A stretch of DNA of 64,000 nucleotides, from NCBI RefSeq assembly GCF_025766255.1, contig NW_026516673.1:1-64000 (forward strand), read 5' to 3'. The translations under genes and the position numbers were made by a program. This document shows positions 10,560 to 19,539 of the stretch, in pieces. The notes under the pieces were generated by a model. That model did no database searches, was not told the origin of the DNA, and was given only the letters and a program-made list of their open reading frames with translations. The stretch comes from Zychaea mexicana. Its lineage: Eukaryota; Mucoromycota; Mucoromycetes; Mucorales; Lichtheimiaceae. The number at the start of each line of letters is the position of its first letter. The stretch's first letter is position 1.

Positions 10560-11300
10560 CTGTTTTTTTTCACATGAATAATACATCACCCACACATACG
10601 CCGAGGAAGTAACACAACGTCAGATTGACTTTGTGTCGCTGCTGCGGATGGAGGTGGCAACAATATCAACCTGAAAAAGCAGTTTGTATAGATTTATAGT
10701 AGTTCCAGGAGGACGCGCATACTATGTTGAAACAGCCATGCTGCTCTTGGCAATCTACTTTAAGCTAGCCACATCCATCAATGCGGGATTGAGGGATAGG
10801 CAATCGATAATTGCCGTGGGTATAGCTTCTATAAGAGAGCGTTTTTTATTTTTGTTACACCACATCACAACGGCCGAGACTACCTACAATGTCTCACTGA
10901 TTTTAGTGAAGACGTTAACTACGACATTTAGCACATAATTACTCCAAATCAAAACTGATGTGTATCCTATCAACGCCTTGCGCGAATATACCATTATTTC
11001 CAAAAATATCGTTCACCGGTCAATATCGACGCGGTACAAACCCAAACAAACATCTTTTTCAATATAAACAAGATTGACCCGAGCCCTGTACAAAGACCCT
11101 TTGAACCCTGACTGGAACTTTGCGCTAATCATATCAAATACTGTACTGTACATATACACGCCCAGTCATCCTGCTGATAAGATATCCGCTAATATAGCTT
11201 GCGACAAGACATCCATTCTTTACCAAGAAAATGCAAACGACATATGCCTATACCTCATATCGCGTCAGTCCATATCGGGTTATAGCCGTACACTGTAAAA
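10560..11300. repeat. Large inverted repeat C, left arm
   Basis: Read against the minus strand of 13655-14430, this arm matches in order: CATCACCCACACATACGCCGA (~10585), GACTTTGTGTCGCTGCTGCG (~10627), TCAACCTGAAAAAGCAG (~10666), GACGCGCATACTATGTTGAA (~10713), CATGCTGCTCTTGG (~10736), GGCCGAGACTACCTACAATG (~10872), CCCTGTACAAAGACCCTTTGA (~11085), ACGCCCAGTCATCCTGCTGA (~11158) and the AGTCCATATCGGGTTATAGCC end (~11267). Similarity is roughly 75-85% by eye with small indels. No coding potential is shared by the two arms, because stops fall at different points. It may be a foldback element or two opposed copies of a non-autonomous element. Confidence 0.85.
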
Positions 11301-12052
11301 TCTTTCACATTCATGATTTACTGACAATCGTACTGCTACTGGTCGCATAAGTGGATCATCCAAGTATAATGTTTCCTTGCTTTACACAATTCGGATGGGT
11401 TGTTTATATGCTACAGTGCTTAGCTGCGTGTCGTGGTAATTGCTGTGTACGCTTTGAAGTTTAACCGCTTATCTTAGTCTGATGATGTCTTTATAGGCAG
11501 TGTAATCAGGTGTTTACCACAGGCACACGTTCAGATTCCGCCCTTAATGGATTATAAAGACGGAGTCCAAAATTGGACTTTGAGTCCAATTTTAAACTTT
11601 TTTCGAAACTGTTGGGCAATCTCACGCGTGTAGTTTTTGTTTATGTTGCATACTTTGCGTTTATCCAGTGATACACCTTCGGTGGATACACAGTGGCCAA
11701 TTAAGTAGACACAACGTTGTGCATATACGGCTTTGTCATGATTGATGCGTCAATTACTGCGGCGACATGGATATCTTAACTCGGATAATTACATAGACTA
11801 CAAGCGCTGACACTCCTGCTATAGCAACTCAGTATAAAAAGATTTATAATGCAATCAATTCACAACCTACAACCTGGTCATTTCTAGAAAGTTACAAATT
11901 TTGTTTTTTCACTTTTTCTTATTTTATCTGAACAATTAAGCTCGAATTCTTCACACGAAATGAATTGATGGCTGCAGTATGTGGAGATATATATGAATGG
12001 ATGCATTTATTCAAAGCGCAGGGCGCAGAAGCTGTGGCAATTCTTGGTTGAA
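11301..12052. other. Loop sequence with no gene
   Basis: AT-rich sequence inside the large inverted repeat. The stretch at about 11345-11520 (GTGGATCATC, then TTTAACCG, TATCTTA and GTGTTTACCACA) has patchy resemblance to about 2968-3108 (GTGGATCATC, TTTAACCG, TATCTTA, GTGGTTCACCACA), perhaps two old copies of one element. At 11571-11592 TTGGACTTTGAGTCCAA forms a short near-palindrome. Nothing else is recognised. Confidence 0.35.
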
Positions 12053-13105
12053 TCAATCAAAGAATAAATGGAGTGATGAGTGGGGCGCCGTTTTTCTTGC
12101 CACGAAGAAGCGGCACGGACAGGTTGACACAAACGCCAGAAGGTGGGTCATCAATGTGCGCAAATTGATCAAGGACACAAATGTTGCTAGCTCTTCTAAA
12201 AACCGGGGAAATGTAAGCTGCGCAACTTCTTGCATCACATAGATTCCATCGTGGCGGAGGCGCGTCAGAAAAAAAGTGATATGAAAACCATGCACCTGGA
12301 AGGTCAGAGCGGCTTCCAATGCATTGGTATCAATGGTATCCTTTGCTAGAGTTGCCAAACGCATAAGATCGTGGCATAGCGCGTGGTTATCGATGGTGGG
12401 ACGTGCAACTTTGACCTCTCCATATCCAAGACTGGGCCCAAAGTCGCGCTGCCGTAGCTTGGAAATTGTGGCGTCAGGGCGGATCTTGTCATTTTAATCA
12501 GACATGACGTTGGACCAGCGAAGGAGCACTTTTCTGTCAGGATCAGAGAATAGCGATGCCAAGATGGGATCAAAGTACTTGGTGAAAAGCTCACATTCTC
12601 CAATAGTTTGCTTGTTTTTAATGGCAACGAGCGGCAAGCGGCGCATCCTATAACATTGTTCAATTTTGGCACAGGCTTTCACGAACTACTAATCGATAAT
12701 GACCTTACGCTACTGAGATGCCAATCGTATATGACGCAGCTGATAGCGCTGTTCATATAGACAAAAATCAGCATCTTTCATTTTAAGCTTAAGCAAAGCC
12801 TTTTCACCAAGCTTCTCCGATTCAAACGCGTTTTCCAGCCTTTCAATTGCGGTTCTAAGACGCTTAATGGCTTCGAAACCATAAGCAGTGATAGAATCTG
12901 CTTCTTTCTATTCACAAATATCAGCTTAAATGTAGAATTATTTAAAGCGATAGACATCAAAATCGCTCCTACCTCCAGCATGGGCACCAAAGATCGTCCA
13001 AGGGGGCACATGTTTTTTCCGAGTACCAGAAGCTCGATATCTGCATCCACATTGCCGATGATCCGAGCCAATTTCACGCATACATCGTCGCTGATGTCCA
13101 TCACG
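12053..13105 (-). pseudogene. Decayed copy of an uncharacterised multicopy fungal protein
   Basis: A minus-strand frame from 12682 to 12053 is open except for one TAA at 12494-12496. It reads GECELFTKYFDPILASLFSD, then DRKVLLRWSN, the stop, RPDATISKLRQRDFGPSLGY, GEVKVARPTIDNHALCHDLM and GFHITFFLTRLRHDGIYVM. A second frame upstream (13105-12778) encodes KLARIIGNVDADIELLVLGK and probably belongs to the same gene through an intron or frameshift. I recall similar GECELF...FDP proteins in many copies in Mucoromycota genomes, probably carried by mobile DNA, but cannot name the family or verify it here. The internal stop and frame change indicate a dead copy. It lies wholly inside the loop of the large inverted repeat. 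Confidence 0.5.
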
Positions 13106-13654
13106 CGTAGAATCCAACTTCATTTCGAGCCGCTGTTACAATTGTGTCTATTAGAATTGATTTGAGCAGGTTTTGACAGTTACCGTTAGTATAAAAGTGC
13201 AGATGCAAACTCGTAATAGTAAGAAAATAAAGTCGCGCTTTTGCTCTCCCTGTGTTATTTTGCTACCGCTCCCCATTCTCAATGATCTTTACGATTTACA
13301 GATGCACTGTTATAATTACCTTGTCTCAAGATGAACGGCACACCATGTAGTTACAATGTTCACTGACGAAACATATACTGCTGCACTTCTTTTTTCTCTC
13401 AAGTCCCTTTATTCTGTGCCTGCTTCCCTCCACCTATCTGACTTTCAAAAAAAATTGAAAACGTCCGGGGAATAAGTAACTTGCATTAAATGTCGCTCGA
13501 TATGGCGCGTTGTTTTCTTGCTTGTATTGATGCCGATTGATTGGAAAGATCCTTTCTTTTGCCAGGCATAAGCTATTGATTTGTGGATGGAAAAGAAAGA
13601 CCGGTCAAAGGTTTCAAAGGGACTAGACAGTATCCACCATATAGCACGGAAACA
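13106..13654. other. Loop sequence with no gene
   Basis: AT-rich, with no ORF of recognisable content and no clear repeat partner in the window. It separates the decayed multicopy gene from the right arm of the inverted repeat. Confidence 0.4.
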
Positions 13655-14430
13655 TTATACTCGAATGATCCAGTTCATGTAAACAACATCTGTAGAGCAA
13701 TGAACGGCTATAACCCAAATGGGCTGACGTGATATGACGTCGTTTGTGAGCTCTTGATAATTATTTACGGCTGATGATGCACTTAGAATGGGTGTCTTGT
13801 CACTACTAGTTACATTGGTAAATAGAAATGCATGAAAGGAAAAGTATCTGGAACGTAGGGGGACGGGGGATGATAGCAGATAGTGATATCTCATCAGCAG
13901 GATGACTGGGCGTGTATTAGATTGGGATAGCGCAAAGGCCAAGCCAGTGATCAAAGGGTCTCTGTACAGGGTTCGGGTCAATGTTGTTTATATTGAACAA
14001 TAAATTGTTTGTTTGGAGTAAACATGTGCTGAACGCCGCAGCCAGCTTCTTCATGGGATCAGTGAGACATTGTAGAAAGTCTCGGCCATTGTTGTATCAA
14101 CTGTGGTGGTGTGTGTAACGAAAATAAAAACCGCTCTCTTACACGAGTATATGCCTACGGCAATCAGCGATTACCGATCCTCCAAGCCCGCAATGATGGA
14201 TGTGGGCAGCTTAAAATAAATTGTAAAGAGCAGCATGGCTGTTTTCAGCATAGTATGCGCGTCATCCTAGAGCTACTATTATCCATACAGGCTGCTTCTT
14301 CAGGTTGACACTGTTGTTTGGTTTGCTCGCTTTATCAACCACCTCCCTCAGCAGTAGCGATTCAAAGTCAATCAGACGTGGTCGGCGTATGTGTGGGTGA
14401 TGTATGATGTATGTGGGAAAAAAACAAAAT
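13655..14430. repeat. Large inverted repeat C, right arm
   Basis: Inverse partner of 10560-11300. Landmark matches on the plus strand, from inside out, are GGCTATAACCCAAATGGGCTGA (13708), the TCAGCAGGATGACTGGGCGTGT block (13891), TCAAAGGGTCTCTGTACAGGG (13951), GAAAGTCTCGGCCATTG (14076), CAGCATGGCTGTTTTCAGCA (14231) and TCGGCGTATGTGTGGGTGATG (14381). The arm has a longer insertion near 13770-13890 than the left arm. Short frames inside do not correspond between arms, so no gene is called. Confidence 0.85.
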
Positions 14431-14936
14431 ACAAAAGAAAGGAGGATGGTCGGCTCGTACGAGAGTCATACATGCATAATCTTAGCCTTGCTTCTGAGCA
14501 CATGAAAGTTGTGCCAACGATGTTTTCGGTTAATCAAGGGGTTGAAAGGGGCGTGGCGAGCGAAACAAACCATTAAACTGGTTCTCTCAGCTTAGAACAG
14601 CTTGCCTTAGCGCCGTTGTTGCTGGTGTGCATACCCTCCCAACAAATTTCTTTCCTTTCCATTATTTTCGCGAACAGAACTACGCGAACACAGAAGGTAA
14701 AATAAAAAGAAAAAAGATGGAAAAGGCGTACCAAAGTGTGATAAAGCGCGTTGTGATCGTGTTACTGTCGTCTGTCATTGTTCTGCGCTTTGTTGAGCAC
14801 GGTCCAGGCCAGCGTTCTTTTTGGAAATGAACTTTTGCCCATAAAAAGACACCCATTTTCACGGAAAATGCTGTTTTTGGTAATTTTGTATCACAGTGAT
14901 TGTTCTGCACACGACACGATTTTTAGTGGGATCCCT
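14431..14936. other. Stretch between inverted repeats, no gene
   Basis: No gene is recognised. Frames of 61-76 codons here are short and lack any family resemblance. It joins the outer end of the right arm of repeat C to the right copy of repeat A. Confidence 0.4.
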
Positions 14937-15085
14937 ATGTACACTCTTTTCGGAAATCATTCGCCAACTTCAGGGAAAAATTGGCTGACTTTGAAAAAAG
15001 CAATTGGTCAATTTGCTGAAAGGGGATTGGCAAATAAAAATAGTCAGAATTAGCCAAGCTTGAAGATTCAAATTAGCCAAGACTG
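14937..15085. repeat. Dispersed inverted repeat A, right copy
   Basis: Reverse complement of 1225-1348, with about 35 extra bases (roughly 14956-14990, containing TTCGCCAACTTCAGGGAAAA) that the left copy lacks. It ends in GATTCAAATTAGCCAAGACTGGC and runs straight into satellite monomers, as the left copy does. Repeat and satellite therefore travel as one unit. Confidence 0.85.
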
Positions 15086-15165
15086 GCGCAAAACGCTTCA
15101 GAGTGGTGCGAAACGCTTCAGAGTGGTGCGAAACGCTTCAGAGTGGTGCGAAACGCTTCAGAGTG
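15086..15165. repeat. Short inverted stretch of the 20-bp satellite
   Basis: Four monomers of the satellite at 1-1224 in the opposite orientation (GCGAAACGCTTCAGAGTGGT on the plus strand). Three of the four keep the CG form at the site where most left-array copies carry CA or TG. The array breaks off at CAGAGTG, directly before the gag-like frame. Confidence 0.93.
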
Positions 15166-15932
15166 TGTCTCCTAAGTACCATTCTTTCAAAGGGGAGGCC
15201 ACCGCCCTCCTTGATGTTTCTGTCTTTGGTGATAAACCACCTCAAATCCGCCAGTTCCTTCATTTAGAAGATCCGTTCCCAACCTCAGTTTTAGTTCGCG
15301 CCAAAGGCATGAAGCCATATTGCGTTTACTGTAAAAAGAAAACACACTCACGTAGAGACTGTGAGATCCTGAAAGCTCGCCGTCAACGCCAACGCACGCC
15401 ATGCACCAGCTGCGGTGAACTCTCTCACCTTTTACCAGCCGACGTCGCATGTCCTAACTACCAATTTCCTGAGATCCAACCTCAGCGCCCCTCAACACCA
15501 GTTCCAAGCACCCCACCTGCTACTTCACCAGCAGTAACCACTAGCAACAGCGACGACACACACATGTACGACCCGATTCGTGGAACATCATTGCTCGACA
15601 GCAAGCATGCACACACCCAGCAACAGCAGGATCCGCAATCACCCTCGTCCGTCTCCAGCGCCAACATTGCTCGCCAAACATCAGCAGACACCGAGGACAC
15701 CAGGGTCTCACCTAGCACTTTCCTTCTACCACCTCCTGCCGACAGCAACACCCGAGACTGGGCGACGATGATGGAAGAAGACGACGAGCAAGCGGACATT
15801 AGTTCTGATAAATCCGACGACACAGTTAGGCTAGTCAGCGAACTGTCTTCAACAACAAACATGGAAGAGGATTCGATGCCGCAACAGCGCCAGCGCAAAC
15901 GATCCGTTCAAAGATGTGCCCGATTAACATAG
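15166..15932 (+). pseudogene. Retroelement gag/ORF1-like zinc-knuckle fragment
   Basis: The open frame enters from the satellite and continues to a TAG at 15930. After about 45 residues it shows CVYCKKKTHSRRDC, a perfect CX2CX4HX4C knuckle. This is followed by CTSCGELSHLLPADVAC, a second looser Cys/His cluster, and then a Pro/Ser/Thr- and Asp-rich tail. Tandem CCHC knuckles followed by a low-complexity tail are typical of ORF1/gag proteins of fungal LINE or LTR elements, which bind element RNA. No ATG precedes the frame outside satellite sequence, and no reverse transcriptase or LTR follows, so this is a 5'-truncated piece. Its last bases belong to dispersed repeat B. Confidence 0.65.
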
Positions 15933-16125
15933 CGACTTCAAGAGAAGTTCTGATACGTCCTTGATCCATCCTCTATCACATAGTTTATCCACTAGTCGGA
16001 TAAATTAATACCGCCGTCTTAATAACTAGAATATAAAAAAGCTTTATCTTTTGTTGGAATAAAACATATATCATCTCAAAGATACTTGATCTTGTTCTTT
16101 ATTATTCAAGCTCTATCATCACAAC
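15893..16125. repeat. Dispersed inverted repeat B, right copy
   Basis: Matches the minus strand of 2682-2912. It starts in the last codons of the gag-like frame, contains TCCTCTATCACATAGTTTATCC, ATATAAAAAAGCTTTATC and TGTTGGAATAAAACAT, and ends at CTATCATCACAA, nine bases before the transposase ATG. A TATA-like ATATAAAA and an AATAAA lie inside, so it could supply a promoter for the following gene or end signals for the preceding one. Confidence 0.85.
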
Positions 16126-16133
16126 GCCTAACA

Positions 16134-18251
16134 ATGGCTCCCAGATCCAACAAACAAAAACGCGCCTTAGAACAGCTTCAAAGCTCAAAAAACGGACGAT
16201 CTCAAAAGGTTGCAAGACTAGAAGAATCGCCAATTGTCGAGAACCAGACTTCATCTGATCTGACTGAACCAGAACCAAACGACTTCGAGATTCTCACTGC
16301 GTTCGAAGAAGCAACAGAAACCACAACGACAACGACGACAGCCACCACAACAAGCCAAAAGTTTCCTATTGTTTGGGACAATAAAGCAGATGCGAAGTCC
16401 CGTGGCAAACATTGGGGACACGGCAGAACCACCGAATACTACCAGCTAGAGAAAGCATCGGAAAAGAAGAAAGGGAATTACGAAATCACTTCCTTCTTTC
16501 ATAAGGATGATGAAGTAGAGGTTGTGTTGGAGGACTTTGTGCCAGTGCTGACTGTCGAAGAAGCATTATTGAAACGTACCCCAATTGTCCAACCTGAAAT
16601 GAACTCAAGAAAGGACAAGGAGCGAAACATGAGCGACTATGAGCTACGAAAGCACATCGGCGCTCATGCGTATTTTCGCGAGCTACTTAAGGGCAAAGGA
16701 GTAATGGAAGCTTCCAAGGCAGCAGCTGAAATCGCGTGGATAACACCATCCAGGTTTTACCGCCCTGAAGCTATCAAGACCTATGCCAAGGAATATATAC
16801 GATATGGTAAAATCTCAGTACACCAGCAAGGCAAACACGTCAAACGCCTTTCCCTTTTGAGCGATGAAGATGTCAAAGCAGCAGCTCAACAGTGGTTGAC
16901 AAACACTAAACCACAGAAGCGAAACATTCCTGAAATGCTAAAGTTCGTCAACGAAATTGCCATCATGGACGCCCTTGGTCTTCCCGGACACATCTCAGCC
17001 TCTGTACTTCGCAATTACTTGATCGAATGGGGCTACAAGTATCGGCCTAACCAAAAAAAACATCTACTACAACGGCCATGAACGTGAAGATGTCGTAAAT
17101 ACAGACAAGAGAGGGCCGCCCAAATGGTAGAGTACAGCCAGTTCATGGAGATATACGACGAGGAAACGTTCTGGTTGAGTACCAACCTGTTCTGCCAGAG
17201 GGTCAGAAGAAAATCGTTATGGTCACCCATGACGAATCTACCTTCTATTCTAACGACTGCAAAACAAGCTTGTGGTTACAAGAAGATGAAAACCCTATCC
17301 GAAAGAAGGGCCCAGGTGGATCTATCATGGTCAGCGAGTTCCAATGCCCGTGCCACGGAACTATGAGGATCAAAGGTTGGAAATCTCGCCATCTGTTCAA
17401 AGTGGGAATCAACCGTGAAGGCTACTGGACGTCAAAAGATATGGTCAACCAGCTCAAAGCAGATGCTATACCGTTGTTCGAGAAGCTCCACCCCAGTAGC
17501 TAGGCTTTATTTTTGTTTGATCAATCAAGCAATCACAGCGCGTATGCACCAAGCGCTAAATTGGTGAGCCGCTTTGGTCTAAAAGATAAAGTGCTGAACT
17601 CAATTGATGAGCGCGTTATCTTGCCAGGTAAATTCACTAGACCTAACGGAGAAAAGGTGATCCAAAACTTTTACACCTTGGAAATCAAGCAAAAAAAATA
17701 CAAGAAAGGGGTTCAAGGAAGAGCGTATCTGGACGAGGAAAGGAATCAAGACCATCTTGGAAGAGCGTGGACTCGGCCGTTGGAAAGAATTCAAAGCAAA
17801 AAAGAAGCATTGGAAACCCAATTGCGAGCAACCGCCAAACCAAGATCGTACCTGCTGTCCTTACCACATGCTCGAAGGTCAACCTGACTTTGTCTCCCAG
17901 AAGACAGCATTGCATGAAGTTGTCGAGAGAGCTGGTCATTTGTTTGCCCTTTATCCTAAGTATCATTGTGAGCCTAATTGGATTGAAAGGTATTGGGGTG
18001 CAGGGAAACGAATTGCGAGAAAGGAGTGTGATTACACGTTTTCAGCTCTTGAAAAAAGGCTCGAGGATTTCTTGGATCAGGTATCTCCACCTGATGAACC
18101 ACCTGCAGAAATTCGCCGTTACTACAACCGTTGCTGGCGCTATATTCATGCATATAATGATATGAAAACTGGAAGCGAAGCTCTTAAGCTAGTTGAAAAG
18201 TTTACGACACGCAGATATAGCTCTCATAGAAGAATTGGAACAGAAGATTAA
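16134..18251 (+). pseudogene. Decayed DDE-superfamily transposase
   Basis: The first frame starts MAPRSNKQKRALEQLQ at 16134 and contains the helix-turn-helix-like N-terminal half. It then breaks at an A8 run near 17050 (the frame ends at 17081). Pieces in other frames continue it: MVEYSQFMEIYDEETF (17124), VTHDESTFYSND at 17219, GPGGSIMVSEFQCPC and FDQSSNHSAYAPSAK (17513), and in the original phase LEERGLGRWKEFKAK (~17755), YPKYHCEPNWIERYWGAGKR and YNRCWRYIHAYND up to the TAA at 18249. The HDE, FDQSSNH and NWIERYWG blocks fit the three acidic motifs of a DDE_3-type endonuclease common in Mucoromycota and Glomeromycotina genomes. At least three frameshifts and a TAG at 17501 make it inactive. 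No clear terminal repeat is seen 3' of 18251. Confidence 0.8.
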
Positions 18252-19539
18252 ATTTACACATTGCTATCAATATACAAAGAAATGTCTACTTTTGGATTGG
18301 CTGACAATGCCTACACATGTAGCGGTTATTCTATTATCCAGCGACACTTTAAAAAATCTCAATTTCGACAATTCATGGTTTAAGGCAGTATGCACCACAT
18401 AAAAGTTTGAAACACTTATTGATAATTTAAATCATCACTGTGATCGATCAGTTGATCAATAGGAGTATTAAGATCATTTACTATCATCGTTCGACTTTGG
18501 TGGACCCGCTGAAATAATAAGTTATACGGGCTTACGGCAAAGTCAAGTAGTATTGCAACAGAAGCGCGTTCAGATCATACAACTTGGTGCATACGCTGTT
18601 CGTTTTCATAAGGTGACACTCTTGCAATGATGCAGATACATAGAGTGAAGGGATACAATGAATGATACGTCAATGAAGAATGACACATCTTTTGTGTTCG
18701 CATAAAGTGGTGCACATTCAAGTAAATGCAATGATAAGACATATCATTCCTCATACACATACAGTACAGTGGTAGGATCGACTATTTGTTGACCTTGGAT
18801 TAGGAATCCATAACTGTTCGCTCGTACTTTTCAAAATATATATCACCACTGACGGAATGCAAACTTGGAGTATGCAATTTCTGTAACAACAAAAACACCA
18901 TCATCAACGCTTACAAATCTTTTAAAAGTAAGAAGTGAAAGCCACGATAACAGCTTCAAAATTTGACTTGGCTGTTCGGATATTACACAACTGCAGTTTA
19001 CACTAAAAATGCTAAGAAGACACTTTTTGCTACTTATTATTGCTTACTTTGTCTTGACTTTATATGAAGATAGTGCTTGTAAAGGAAGTGTTCCTAGTCA
19101 TACCTAATGATGCGGCCCTCTATGTATGCAGGCAAATAATAGGATGGTTCTAGTTAGAAAATTAAATTTACGATTGTTGTTTGAAAAGGTTTATGATGAG
19201 ATTGAAGCTAATTGGTTACAAGAAAAAAATTACATCATCTAGTGGCTAATATTGCTACAAGTATGAGGGAAGAAAAGAACATTTGTAAAAGACGATATTG
19301 AATACAGAGGTGAGAAATACAAAGAAGAGAAATTAAAAATAATCAGCACACGATTGGAAAGGTTCAAACTATAGATACATGATGATGGGGGGGGGTTTAT
19401 AAGTATATTTAAAGTGAGTGTGGAGTCGCTCGGAATGAGACAACGCTGTGTGAGTTACGTGAGAGAGCCTGTATGTTGGTCGTAAGTGCATTGTATCGTT
19501 ATAGGAGTGTTGCGGTATGGTAAGAGTTGTTGTGTCGTT
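18252..19539. other. Intergenic, no gene seen
   Basis: AT-rich sequence between the dead transposase and the convergently oriented 3' end of the kinase gene. It contains no frame with recognisable content. A run of nine G at 19387-19395 stands out against the AT-rich background. The kinase 3' untranslated region should lie at the right end. Confidence 0.5.
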
